The position numbers and the translations under genes are program-made. 64,000 nucleotides of DNA, taken from Maea johnstoni. Taxonomy: Eukaryota > Annelida > Polychaeta > Spionida > Magelonidae. The stretch's first letter is position 1, and each line of letters opens with the position of its first letter. The stretch spans positions 62,001-126,000 of the forward strand of contig CAWWDR010001049.1 in NCBI GenBank assembly GCA_963942565.1. Reading direction: 5' to 3'. Of this stretch, positions 50,193 to 59,841 are shown in pieces. The notes beneath the pieces are model-generated. The model was given only the letters and a program-made list of their open reading frames with translations, made no database searches and was not told the DNA's origin.

Positions 50193-50781
50193 AATAAGAC
50201 AATGTACATTAGAAGATATACAATATATATATGAGATCTCTTACGCTACAGGCTTGGATGGAGGTCCCGCCAATGAAGTATGTAAGGATCCTTTAAAAGT
50301 CGGGCATTATTTCTCTGCGCCTTATCTCCATTTTGAAATCGATATCTGTTTTGTGGCTACTGTTGATAACATTCCCAAAGGATATGTATTGGGAACTACA
50401 GACACAATAAAATATACTAATTGGCTCAATTCTACCTGGCTTCCAAAAATAAGAACACAATACGATTTTGGAACCAGTGATAATTTGCATCCCTTAGAAG
50501 CCTTTTTAAATGATGTGATTCAAAATGATACGAAAATTGATAAGGATTTGATCCCTTACCCGGGCCATCTGCATATTGATATATTACCGGAGTTACAAGG
50601 TCGGGGCATGGGTAGAAAACTCATGGAAACTTTTTTTAAACGGTGCAGAGAAAAAGAAGTCTCAAAAGTTCACCTTGTTGTTTCCAAAGATAATCCAGGT
50701 GCAATGGCTTTTTACAAAAAGATGGGGATGTATGAAATTTGCGACTATGATGATTCATTAGCGCTTGGTTATGATTTATAA
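50185..50781 (+). CDS. GNAT N-acetyltransferase
   Basis: 198 residues. The acetyl-CoA pyrophosphate loop reads LPELQGRGMGRKLME (QGRGMG) near residue 133, preceded by the LHIDILP strand. KVHLVVSKDNPGAMAFYKKMGM is the last motif of the family. The insert with TKIDKDLIPYPGHL matches bacterial O-GlcNAcase-associated and similar GNATs. Substrate unknown. Confidence 0.87.
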   Translation: MIEIRQCTLEDIQYIYEISYATGLDGGPANEVCKDPLKVGHYFSAPYLHFEIDICFVATVDNIPKGYVLGTTDTIKYTNWLNSTWLPKIRTQYDFGTSDNLHPLEAFLNDVIQNDTKIDKDLIPYPGHLHIDILPELQGRGMGRKLMETFFKRCREKEVSKVHLVVSKDNPGAMAFYKKMGMYEICDYDDSLALGYDL

Positions 50782-50782
50782 A

Positions 50783-50804
50783 GGAGAAGGGTTTCCCCTT
50801 CTCC
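50783..50804. terminator. Shared hairpin between convergent genes
   Basis: GGAGAAGGG (50783-50791) and CCCTTCTCC (50796-50804) form a 9-base stem. The plus side lacks a T run; the minus side has TTTATAAAT, so it serves best for the BIG2 lipoprotein gene. Confidence 0.6.
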
Positions 50805-50831
50805 AGATTCGTAATAAAGCTTAATTTACGA

Positions 50832-51997
50832 TTAAAGGCCACTGGTTACTGTATACGAAATTGGTCCTTCAAAACTGAAATACTGATCTTCGGTAGTTGC
50901 GAAGTTTCCATCTACATCATAATCTCCTTTAACATATAGATCGTAAATTCCATTTGCAAATATAACATCTCCTCCAATCGTCAAGTCCTGAAATGTCCCT
51001 GTAGATCCATCTGAAGCTATATTCGCTGCAGCGACAATTGAACTTTGTGAAAGAGCATCTCCACTGGTAACAGCATAAACCTGAAAAGAATCAGGATTAA
51101 AATTTGCAGAAGCAGAACTTACTGAAACAGCACCGATTGATAGAGAGATGGTTCCACTTGAATCACTAACTAAACCTGATGAGACATTCAAACCATGGCC
51201 AGGCACATAGGTCGATGCAGATTTATGATCGTCTCCGCTTGTCGATATTAGATTATCTGATAAATCTCTCATAGCATTCACTGTCAACTCAATTTCATCT
51301 CCAATAGACAGTGAGCTGTTAAGATGAAGATACAAAATCGTCTTGGGAGATAATGCAATCAATTCTACAGTATCGACGCTTATGGAAATAGCGACACCGG
51401 ACGGATCGAGAATCAATGAATAATTTGCAATAGTTTCAGCATCAACAAGTTTAATTTCTTCTGAAAAAGAAACATATATTGAGTCTTCATCCATAACGAG
51501 TATATCTTCCATTTCAGGTGTAACGGTATCATCGAGAACTGTCACATTAAAAGTCTCGCAAAAGTCGGGATCATCATCACATGTTATTGTCAGCACAGCT
51601 GAACCAGAAGTAAGACCTGTCAAATTGATGTAGCCCGCCTCTTTAAGAGAGACCTCCATAATGGAAGAGTCATCTATGGCTGCAGTATAAGACTTGTTTG
51701 TCGCATTCGAAGGAGTGATAATAACTGAAATTGATTCTGTATCATTTTCTTCAAAGCTGGGATTACCACTTAAAGAGATACCTGTTATAGGAACATAACT
51801 TTCAACAGTAACATTTACGGTGTCAATAAAATTGCCATCTATGGTAGAAACTGTGATAACTGCACTGCCAACGCTTTGCCCGGTAATGATACCATTAGTG
51901 CTAACAGCAGCAATGCTTTCATCACTTGAACTCCAGGTTACCGAGCTGTTACTGGCATTAGCCGGTAATATGGTTATGTCATCCAATTGAATGGATT
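50832..51997 (-). pseudogene. BIG2-domain lipoprotein, C-terminal part (split by IS21)
   Basis: About 388 residues. It starts inside a BIG2 (bacterial Ig-like group 2) domain, DDITILPANASNSSVTWSSS and GSAVITVSTIDG. A second Ig-like repeat (ITGISLSG..., SGSAVLTITCDDD) follows, then a Big_5-like region (EMEDILVMDEDSIYVSFSEE) and a C-terminal repeat domain with SVDTVEL. The start of the gene lies on the other side of the IS21 element at 56093-56258. One copy of the TGGAT duplication gives a continuous BIG2 domain. The protein is probably a surface adhesin-like lipoprotein inactivated by the insertion. Confidence 0.85.
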
Positions 51998-52074
51998 GTC
52001 ATTTTTCGCATTCCTGACCCCTCAGTTGTCGGTATGCTGACCCCTCTTACAGATACTATAAACCATAATTCTAA

Positions 52075-52803
52075 TCACAACATTTTCCTATAAGTATTTC
52101 CTTCAATTACGACTCTATGAGCATTATGGAAAAGCCTATCGAGAAGAGCAGAACTGACAACAGGTTCTGTGAACAATTCACTCCAGTTTTCTAATGGCCT
52201 ATTGCTCGTAATAATAATTGATCCCTGCTCATATCTTTCTGACATTATCTCATTGAGAATATTCAACAATTTGTTGGGAAAAGCCTGCAAGCCCCAGTCA
52301 TCCAATATCAAAAGATCCGGTTTGATAAATTGTTTTATTCTTTTACTTGTCGAATTATCAGCATTTCCCGAATAGATATATTCAAGCATTTTCATGGTTC
52401 TGGTAAATATCACAGACAGACCTTTTGAACATGCTTCATGAGCTATAGCCTTTGCTAAAAATGTTTTCCCAACACCGGTAGGCTCGACAAAAAGGACATT
52501 CTCATCTCTCCTGATGAACTCACAACTGGCAAGTTGGAGTACCTGCTGCCGGTTTATGTTCGGATTGAAATCGAAGTCGAATTCAAGCAGTCTTTTATAT
52601 CTCCCAAGACCCGCTTTTCTGATACTATTTTCCTGTTTTCTAAGTTTCCGTCTATCAATTTCATCTTGAGTGAGGATGAGAAGAAAGTCGGCATAACCCA
52701 TTTTAGTCTGAATAGCCTCCGAGACTCTCTGTTCGAAATTCTCATAAACTGATGAGAGTTTCAGATATTTTAAATTTGATTTAATTTGAGCATGTGTTTC
52801 CAT
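52075..52803 (-). CDS. istB: IS21 helper ATPase IstB
   Basis: 242 residues from the ATG at 52803, preceded by GGGGAGG at 6 bases. A DnaC/IstB-type AAA+ ATPase that helps IstA choose targets. Walker A is VEPTGVGKTFLAKAIA near residue 105, and Walker B is LLILDDWG near 167, with the sensor ITSNRP near 195. The normal first residue of Walker A, Gly, is Glu here. It overlaps the istA stop by 23 bases. Confidence 0.93.
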   Translation of the reverse strand: METHAQIKSNLKYLKLSSVYENFEQRVSEAIQTKMGYADFLLILTQDEIDRRKLRKQENSIRKAGLGRYKRLLEFDFDFNPNINRQQVLQLASCEFIRRDENVLFVEPTGVGKTFLAKAIAHEACSKGLSVIFTRTMKMLEYIYSGNADNSTSKRIKQFIKPDLLILDDWGLQAFPNKLLNILNEIMSERYEQGSIIITSNRPLENWSELFTEPVVSSALLDRLFHNAHRVVIEGNTYRKML

Positions 52804-53259
52804 GAAGAACCTCCCCATTTATTAGTTCATCAATGCTTCTGGCGTAGGTATCGGATAACTGTCTTTCCGGAGGAGAAAAGATATCATTATGCTTATCCAA
52901 CTCCTTTTCAAGAATGGTCTTGATACTGTGATAATCGTAATTTCCAAAATAAACAGCACGGGTACAGGCGGCCTCAAGTCTTTCTTCTCCATATTTATTC
53001 TGTAAACGGATGATATTCTGAGCCGATCTGAGATTTCTTATGACTTCTTCATTTAGGAGTGAATGAACAATTCTTGTCGTATTTACTCCGACTTTACCAG
53101 CTTCTCGAATACAGTATTCTGTGTCCCATTCCATATATTTACCTGTATCAGGTGGATAATGGTCCTTATTTGTACGCCTTTTCCCTGCAAAAATGGGAAA
53201 ATGGACTGCTACAAGCTCATTATCATGAAAAATGGCCACTTGGGATTCCGTTTTCCTAC
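52781..53259 (-). pseudogene. istA: IS21 transposase istA, 3' part
   Basis: The C-terminal 160 or so residues of the IS21 transposase. ESQVAIFHDNELVAVHFP is a typical Mu-C-like beta-domain segment, and NIIRLQNKYGEERLEAACTRAVYFG is the conserved tail. The frame is open from the inserted IS end at 53264. The 5' part is at 54904-55977. Confidence 0.9.
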
Positions 53260-53263
53260 CTAG

Positions 53264-54899
53264 CAGTCTGTCGGGTTGATAAACCTTCGTAACGTCGAAA
53301 ATTAAATAAAATCCCGGTTTGTTAGGCTTTATAGAAATTCTAACCAACTTAATCGGAAAATATAAAATAAAATCAATTTTTCCGTCAATTTTACCCTTTA
53401 TAGAGTCGTTTTTATCTCTGGAAGCACTCTCCCTACAACATCACAGACAATCGTCTCCCATCGTTCAGTTTGTACAGCCGTTTTAAATTATATGAAAGAG
53501 TGACAAGGTCCCATTCCAGACCTGCTTTTTCTTTCCCTCGCAAAGAAAATTGCCTGAATCCCATTACTGTTTTTATGATGCCAAAAACTGGTTCTACCGT
53601 TTGTTTTCGAAGTTTATACCTTTCTTTTCCTTCTTTGGTTCTCAGACGATGAATCATTTTTTCTTTTGTGGTTGCATCTTTCGGAGGTGGCGGAGGATCA
53701 GCCTTTTCTTCCAAATCGGCAACAGTCCGGTGGTGACCATGCTTTTCAACAGCACAATAGACAATCGGGCCATTTCCATTATCTTCAACTGCAAGTACAG
53801 CTTTTTCACTGAAATAACCAGTATCAGAACTGACATCACTTATATTTCGAACTGCAGAATCAACACTATCAGTACACGGCTCAAGCTCAAGTTTGTCATT
53901 TGCATGAGCCGTCAAATACTTTCCCAGAATCAACATGCTTCCTTCGGTATCGACAGCTGCCTGGGCATTGTATGACTGCAGGAAGTGGTTGCCGTTTCCT
54001 GCTTTCATTATTTGACTTTCTTCATCTGTAAAATTGAACTGCATATTATCAGACGGTGTCTCCCCAGGTGGTTTGGGTTCTCTTCCCCGTGGTTTATTAC
54101 CACTTTCACGGACTTTATCCCGTTTATTCTTTTTCTCTTCATATTCAGCTCGTTTTTCTTTGTAGATCTCTTCATAACGTTCTTCAATGGCAGCTTTAGC
54201 CTTCTCCAATGCCTTCTTTCGATTTTCTCTACGGCTTATTTCATCAGGAATTGTCAGGCCATCGAGAAGTGGCGTGCTGTCTGCCTCCTCTGCTTTCTGT
54301 GTTAATTGTTCAATTTCCAGTTCAAGCTGCTTAATTTTCTTTACAGCCCGTTTATAACTCACTGCCGAATGTTTGCTGGCATTGGCTGAAATCTTAGTTC
54401 CGTCGACACTGATACCACCGACTTTCTTTAGGTTCCCAATTTCAGAAGCCACCATCAGAACCTTGATAAAAGATTCCTTGAATACATCTCGATTTTTTAA
54501 ACGGAATGAACATATTGTGTCGTGGTCCGGATGTTTATCTCCACCGCATATATATCGCACTGCCACATCAAAATACGTTGCCTGTTCAATTTCTCTTGAA
54601 GAAAATCTTCCTGTAGCATAGCTGTAAATCAGCAGTGTCAGCATCATCGCCGGTGGATACTGGGCGTTTCCACTGCCTCGTGTATTTATAGAAAAACTGC
54701 TTAGATCCAGTGTATCTACTGCATCTATTATAAAATGGACCAGGCTGTTTTCGGGTAGCCATTCCCGCAGGTCAGCAGGAAAAAGCATCGGAGTATCTCT
54801 GTCAATATTTATAAAATTTGCACTCATGAAGGAATTTTATGCGAGAAATTGAATTCTGGAAATTCTTTTTTTTAGAAAGGGGTAAAGTCCGACAGACTG
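53264..54899 (-). mobile_element. IS1182-family element, complete copy 2
   Basis: 1,636 bases in inverse orientation to the copy at 18027-19662. CAGTCTGTCGG ends and the encoded protein are the same, and the length is equal. CTAG flanks it at 53260-53263 and 54900-54903. It sits in istA of the IS21 element. Confidence 0.93.
53433..54827 (-). CDS. IS1182-family transposase
   Basis: 464 residues, identical in translation to the transposase at 18099-19493, so both copies derive from recent transposition. Domain layout and presumptive DDE residues are as described for that copy. It is intact with its own ATG and end-proximal leader. Confidence 0.95.
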   Translation of the reverse strand: MSANFINIDRDTPMLFPADLREWLPENSLVHFIIDAVDTLDLSSFSINTRGSGNAQYPPAMMLTLLIYSYATGRFSSREIEQATYFDVAVRYICGGDKHPDHDTICSFRLKNRDVFKESFIKVLMVASEIGNLKKVGGISVDGTKISANASKHSAVSYKRAVKKIKQLELEIEQLTQKAEEADSTPLLDGLTIPDEISRRENRKKALEKAKAAIEERYEEIYKEKRAEYEEKKNKRDKVRESGNKPRGREPKPPGETPSDNMQFNFTDEESQIMKAGNGNHFLQSYNAQAAVDTEGSMLILGKYLTAHANDKLELEPCTDSVDSAVRNISDVSSDTGYFSEKAVLAVEDNGNGPIVYCAVEKHGHHRTVADLEEKADPPPPPKDATTKEKMIHRLRTKEGKERYKLRKQTVEPVFGIIKTVMGFRQFSLRGKEKAGLEWDLVTLSYNLKRLYKLNDGRRLSVML

Positions 54900-54903
54900 C
54901 TAG

Positions 54904-55977
54904 GACATATTCACTCCGTAGTCCATATGGAACGCTGTAGTATGCTTTGTCAAATTGAATATGAATGTCTCTTCCCACTTTCAGTCTCTTGTAAACGGGG
55001 ATTTCAAACCTCTCTGTAGTCAGAGGAAGTAATGCAGCCTTTTCAAATGCTATGTATAATTCGGCAGGTTTACGCATGGTCGTACCATGGATTCTGACTC
55101 TGGCAATATTTTTATTCCATTCGGAAAGCTGTTTATTTGCATCAGTAAAGTTTTTAAAAGTTCTTAGTGGCAGAAAGTTATTTTTGACATATTTGACACC
55201 GGATTCCACTTTCCCTTTATGCTCTGGAACACCAGCAATACACGGATCAATCTGAAATCCATAGTGTTTGGCAAGATCGGCATAACTTCTATTGGGAAGT
55301 GGATCACAGTAGGCGGCTTTGATGATAGCACTCTTGAGGTTGTCCGGTATGACTATTTTGGGAACACTGCCAAAATGTTCAAAAGCATGAATGTGACACA
55401 GACTCCATGTCTGAATATCCTGGCTTCTGACTATTTCAAAGTAGGCATCACGGGAGAATCCCAATACCATAACAAAAACATAAGCCTTGATATCTTTTTC
55501 CGAAAGTTCATCATAAATCCTCCCTGCATACCCGAAATCAACCTGGGCGACTTCCCCTGGTTTTGTTTCAATCCGGAATATGGGACGACCTTTGACGGCT
55601 GAGTTTTTCATGACATATCGCATAAGAGATGAGTAACTACCGTTGAATCCCTTTTCCTGAAGTACCTGGAAGAGTCTTACATAATTATCACATTCCAGTG
55701 CCAGTTCATCCACAAGTTCTGTATGTGATTCCAGCCATCCATGATTCTCAGAATAACGTTCTTTTTTACGGTTAGTACGGAACTCGGTCATGATTTCTGA
55801 CAGATCATTTTTGATCCATGGTTTCTCCGACAGGATAGATTCCAGATGTGTTCTGTATTTCTTGACAGTGTTTTTTGAGATCTTCTGCCGACGAGCAATT
55901 TGCTTGATTGGAGTGTTCTCCAAAAGGGCTTTTATTGCTTCTTCTAATTTGTACATTTCTAACTCCCTTTTATCCAC
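54904..55977 (-). pseudogene. istA: IS21 transposase istA, 5' part
   Basis: The first 358 or so residues. A Hin-type helix-turn-helix (PIKQIARRQKISKNTVKKY) leads into the rve core: AQVDFGYAG (first Asp), PKIVIPDNLKSA (second Asp) and HKGKVESGVKYVKNNFL (Glu). Past the CTAG the frame continues into the inserted IS and ends at 54802. The gene is thus disrupted after the catalytic core. ATGTACAAATTAG near the 5' end is an internal start candidate (55956). Confidence 0.92.
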
Positions 55978-56092
55978 CAGCTCCTCCTTATTTAAAAGGA
56001 TAACTGATGATTATTTTAAGGGGGTCAACATACCGAATTCCGGGGGGGTCAGTATTGCGAAAATGAGGGGGTCAACATTCTGAAAATTGACA

Positions 56093-56258
56093 TGGATCTG
56101 GTTGTACCCACAGTCAAGGTGGATTCTGTCAAGATTACACCGGTAACATCAACTGTTGTCGCAAGTTCGTCATTCAAGCCTGTAGCCACAGGTGAAGAAC
56201 ACCCAATAAGAAACAAACCAAAACCGATTAAAACTGATATGAAAAGTAAATTTTTCAT
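56093..56258 (-). pseudogene. BIG2-domain lipoprotein, N-terminal part
   Basis: 55 residues from the ATG at 56258, with GGAGAG before it. A lipoprotein signal (NLLFISVLIGFGLFLIGC, lipobox LIGC) is followed by SSPVATG and the beginning of a BIG2 domain, VDVTGVILTESTLTVGTTRS. The rest of that domain is at 51997 and below, beyond the IS21 insertion. It shows the protein was exported and lipid-anchored. Confidence 0.85.
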
Positions 56259-56506
56259 TCTTCTCTCCAAGGAAAATAAAAGTATTTTTATTACTTTTTT
56301 AAATGTTCCAGCTTTACAGCAATTGTTATGCCAACTTTTATCTAAATTAACTAAAAGGCTCCTATAACGCACTTAGAGAGGCTCTTTTACATCATGGAGG
56401 TGAAGTGAGATAATTGTGGTGTATGATATATAGCACTAGTTATGTTTTGAAAAAACTAAAATCAGGCTTAGTAACTGAGAATATTTTCACAAAACTGAAG
56501 GTTTTC

Positions 56507-57439
56507 CTATACACTTTCATCATTCATATATTTTATGAAATGTTTGTAATATCCTTTTGTATCTTTAGTAATGAAGATTCCTTCGGTTTGCTCATTTTCG
56601 AGAATTTGTGCCAGATCGTATCCATTTTTTAAGATACAAAAATTTAAACCTTTGGAATAAATAGCATTTTGAGGGCAATTGTAAACACATCTCATGCACC
56701 AGATACATTTCTCCCCGAAAATTACTGACCCATTGAGAATCTGTATGTTACCCCTTGGGCAATTTTTTGAGCAGATAGAACAAAAAGTACAATTGGAATC
56801 ATTTCTCAGAGATTTACCGAAACTCTTTGATCCATAATTTTTTTCCAGACGGGATATCCCCAGAGAAAGAGATTTCAAGAACTTTCCGGTTTTAAATCTC
56901 CTTTTTTTAAGCTGAAGGATCTCATGACACATATGCTTAATCTTTTTTTCTGCAAGGGAGTCGAGTTGCTTCACAAGAGCATCGGGATATCCCAAAACCC
57001 AGTTTGATCCCATGACGATAATTCTGTCGTAGAACACAAGATAGTTTTTTCTTTCCAGTTCATTGATTAAGTCAAAAGAAGCATTGTGATTAATTGAAAT
57101 AAAATCGGCACCGGTTTTAAATAGAAATAATTTTTTTCCTGAACCTTGGGGAAATGTATCAATAAATTCATCTATGATTTTGGGAGTTCCAAACCCGTAG
57201 ATGGGATATGCCAATCCAATGAGATCAAATTGTTCCAAATCAAGAATCTCATCTGATACTGACTGGTCTTCAATATTCAGCTTCTTAACTTCCAGTCCCT
57301 GCTCCAGAAGTTCGCTGGCGGTATTATTGACAACTCTCTCAGTATTGCCGGTCGCGGAAAAATAGAATATCACAATTGATTTTATTTGAGAGACTTTCTC
57401 TGAATTCCCATTAGCTGAATAGTGTTCCATACATCCCAT
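56507..57439 (-). CDS. EFR1-family flavodoxin-ferredoxin protein
   Basis: About 310 residues from an ATG at 57439 or 57430; the frame is open to 57541, but that part overlaps the divergent promoter region. Residues 20-165 form a flavodoxin fold with the FMN phosphate loop FSATGNTERVV. The C-terminal part has two 4Fe-4S motifs: CTFCSICSKNCP and CIWCMRCVYNCP. EFR1 (EF-hand-less flavodoxin/ferredoxin) proteins act as small electron carriers in anaerobes. It is divergent from nrdA, so it could deliver electrons to redox enzymes of the region, though a link to RNR is only inferred. Confidence 0.85.
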   Translation of the reverse strand: MGCMEHYSANGNSEKVSQIKSIVIFYFSATGNTERVVNNTASELLEQGLEVKKLNIEDQSVSDEILDLEQFDLIGLAYPIYGFGTPKIIDEFIDTFPQGSGKKLFLFKTGADFISINHNASFDLINELERKNYLVFYDRIIVMGSNWVLGYPDALVKQLDSLAEKKIKHMCHEILQLKKRRFKTGKFLKSLSLGISRLEKNYGSKSFGKSLRNDSNCTFCSICSKNCPRGNIQILNGSVIFGEKCIWCMRCVYNCPQNAIYSKGLNFCILKNGYDLAQILENEQTEGIFITKDTKGYYKHFIKYMNDESV

Positions 57440-57504
57440 TTTATCATAAAGATACCATATATAGCGCAACTTTTTGAAATAGTTCTTGCAAGATTCCTTA
57501 TTAG

Positions 57505-57522
57505 TAATAATAATTGTTATTA
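57505..57522. promoter_or_regulatory. AT-rich palindrome between EFR1 and nrdA
   Basis: TAATAA-TAATTG-TTATTA (57505-57522) is a perfect 6-base inverted repeat and resembles a Fur-type box (AATAATAATTGTTATT). It is in the divergent intergenic region, where it could control both genes. The match is short and the region is very AT-rich, so chance is possible. Confidence 0.35.
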
Positions 57523-57570
57523 ATAATTTTCTCACACACAACCGAAAAATATTTAAATGGGAGGGATATT

Positions 57571-59832
57571 TTGAAGGTAATAAAAAGAGACAGGCAGGAA
57601 TCGGACATTGATATTAAGGAGATAAGAGATGCTCTTGTCTGGGCCTGCGAAGGCACATCGATAGACTACCTGGAAATAGAAAGCCACATAGATTCCATAT
57701 ATAAAGACAGAATTACAACAATAGAGATTCAATCCTCTTTAGTAGATATTACTTCTCGATTGACATCGGTCGAACGACCTGAATTCAGGATAATTGCAGC
57801 CAGACTTATGTTAATGGATTACTACAAAAATGCTCTGAAATCAAGAAACTGGGATACACAACTTTATAGCGATTATTATCAGTTCCTTACATATATGGTA
57901 GGAAAAGGACTCTATTCCAATAAAATTCTAGATTTATACAGCAAAGCTGAGTTGAAAGAAGCCGGCGAATACATAAATCCCGATTACGATTTGGATTTTG
58001 ATTACGCCGGTGCCAGATTGTTGACATTCAGGTACTTGATCAGAGATGGCGACGAACCCCTGGAACTGCCCCAGGAAATGTTCATGACCATCAGCTTATA
58101 CCTTGCGGGAAACGAAAGCGGAAATCGCATAGAAGTAGCCAAAGAGATGTACGATGTGATCGCAGGAAGAAAGATTTCACTGGCGACACCGATTCTTATC
58201 AATTTGAGAAGAGACAACGGCAATCTGTCCAGCTGCTTTGTAGCCGCAATAGATGACTCTCTCGATTCGATTTTCTACAATATCAATACAGTCGCCCAGA
58301 TTTCTAAAAATGGCGGTGGTGTCGGGCTCAATGTTTCGAGAATACGAGCTACGGGATCGGAAATACAAGGCGTTCCCAATGCTTCGGGAGGAATCATCCC
58401 CTGGATTAAAATATTAAATGATACGGCTGTTGCCGTAAATCAATTGGGAAAGAGAGCCGGAGCAGTAACTGTAGCTGTTGATATCTGGCATCTTGACTTA
58501 TTGGAATTTCTCGAATTGCAAACGGAAACCGGAGATCAGAGAAAAAAGGCTTATGATATATTTCCTCAGGTAGTCGTTCCGGATCTTTTTATGAAAAGAG
58601 TCGATGCCAGGGAAGACTGGACCTTATTCGATCCCCATGAAGTGCAACAGGTTTCAGGTTGTAAGATAGCAGAAATGTGGGGTGAGGAATTTGAAGAACT
58701 CTACCTGGCTCTGGAAGCGAACAAAAATATAAAAAGAAGCAAGACTATACCGGCGATTGATATATTCAAACAGATCATGAAGTCCCAGATTGAAACAGGA
58801 ATGCCCTATATGTTCTTAAAGGACACGGCGAACAGGAACAATCCCAACATACACGACGGATTCATCGGCAGCGGAAATCTCTGTCAGGAATCATTCTCTA
58901 ATTTCCGTCCGAGCACTGTAAATAAACCGCACATAAATGGTGAATCCGTTATGGGTGAAAGTTCCAAGGGACTGATTCATACCTGTAATCTGCTCAGTCT
59001 GAATCTTGCCAATATCGATTTCGATGACGAATTGGAAAATGCAGTTAAATTGGGTGTCAGGATATTGGACAATGCCATCGAGTTAACCGATTCTCCCGCC
59101 CCGGAAAGCATATTGCACAATAAGCGATACAGAACAATCGGCTTAGGCGCTATGGGTCTGGCGGACTTCCTTGCAAAAAGCAAGATCCGCTATGATAAAT
59201 CGGAAGAGATTGTAGACCAATTATTTGAAAAGATCGCCCTGTTTTCCCTAGAGGAGAGTGCCCGACTTGCCAAAGATAGAGGAACCTACGAAGCATATGA
59301 GGGAAGCAGCTGGTCCAAAGGGATATTCTTCGGAAAAGATTTGAAGTGGTTTCAGGAAAACTCGAAGATATCAGACCGGTGGGAAAATCTAATGGTGCAG
59401 GTTTACAATTCGGGAATAAGAAATGGTCAATTGTTAGCTGTCGCGCCCAATACATCGAGCGCTCTGCTCCAGGGATGCACGGCAAGCGTATTGCCTGTAT
59501 ACAGCAAATTTCATGTGGATAAAAATGCCAACGGTTCGGTACCCATATGTCCGCCGTTTATAAAAGATTCATTCTGGTTTTACAAAGAGAATAAACATAT
59601 AGAGCAAACGAGAATTGTTTCTGTCATATCGAGAATCCAGAAATGGATCGACCAGGGTATCAGCATGGAGCTGCTATACAATCTGAATAACGATATTACC
59701 GCTCAGGACATTTATGAGACAATATTCTCCGCCTGGGAAAAGGGATGCAAAACGGTCTATTACACTAGGACAATTCAAAAAAACAGCAATATTATGAATG
59801 AACAGGAAGCTTGCGTTTCCTGCGCGAATTAA
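57571..59832 (+). CDS. nrdA: Ribonucleotide reductase class Ia, alpha subunit
   Basis: 753 residues from a TTG at 57571, chosen because GGAGGG precedes it by 5-6 bases; upstream starts overlap the EFR1 leader. An N-terminal ATP cone (KRDRQESDIDIKEIRDALVWAC) begins the protein. Redox and catalytic Cys are NLSSCF (about 220), GNLCQES (about 440, with the Asn-x-Cys-x-Glu site) and HTCNLL (about 470). The radical-transfer Tyr pair YYT is near the C-terminus, and the final CVSC is the thioredoxin-accessible pair. It makes dNDPs from NDPs under oxygen. nrdB follows after 9 bases. Confidence 0.95.
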   Translation: MKVIKRDRQESDIDIKEIRDALVWACEGTSIDYLEIESHIDSIYKDRITTIEIQSSLVDITSRLTSVERPEFRIIAARLMLMDYYKNALKSRNWDTQLYSDYYQFLTYMVGKGLYSNKILDLYSKAELKEAGEYINPDYDLDFDYAGARLLTFRYLIRDGDEPLELPQEMFMTISLYLAGNESGNRIEVAKEMYDVIAGRKISLATPILINLRRDNGNLSSCFVAAIDDSLDSIFYNINTVAQISKNGGGVGLNVSRIRATGSEIQGVPNASGGIIPWIKILNDTAVAVNQLGKRAGAVTVAVDIWHLDLLEFLELQTETGDQRKKAYDIFPQVVVPDLFMKRVDAREDWTLFDPHEVQQVSGCKIAEMWGEEFEELYLALEANKNIKRSKTIPAIDIFKQIMKSQIETGMPYMFLKDTANRNNPNIHDGFIGSGNLCQESFSNFRPSTVNKPHINGESVMGESSKGLIHTCNLLSLNLANIDFDDELENAVKLGVRILDNAIELTDSPAPESILHNKRYRTIGLGAMGLADFLAKSKIRYDKSEEIVDQLFEKIALFSLEESARLAKDRGTYEAYEGSSWSKGIFFGKDLKWFQENSKISDRWENLMVQVYNSGIRNGQLLAVAPNTSSALLQGCTASVLPVYSKFHVDKNANGSVPICPPFIKDSFWFYKENKHIEQTRIVSVISRIQKWIDQGISMELLYNLNNDITAQDIYETIFSAWEKGCKTVYYTRTIQKNSNIMNEQEACVSCAN

Positions 59833-59841
59833 GAGGAATAT

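Larger units (their letters stand above)
51998..56092 (-). mobile_element. IS21-family element, interrupted
   Basis: The terminal repeats are TGTCATTTTTCGCATTCCTGACC (left) and, inverted, TGTCAATTTTCAGAATGTTGACC (right). The internal TGACCCC-type repeats recur two or three times per end (two at 52012-52045, three near 56025-56080), as usual for IS21. The target duplication is TGGAT (51993-51997 and 56093-56097). It carries istA and istB on the minus strand. istA is split by an IS1182-family element. It landed in the BIG2 lipoprotein gene. Confidence 0.92.

Noticed and set aside
53550-53975. 141-codon frame inside IS1182 copy 2 (and its equivalent in copy 1)
   Set aside because: Antisense to an intact transposase; it appears in both copies only because they are identical.
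18027-54899. Composite transposon formed by the two IS1182-type copies
   Set aside because: Each copy has its own CTAG duplication within a different host IS, so the copies moved independently; the 33.6 kb segment between is ordinary chromosome.
56414-56632. 72-codon plus-strand frame in the gap before EFR1
   Set aside because: Runs antisense into the EFR1 3' end, is hydrophobic and AT-driven, and has no ribosome-binding site.
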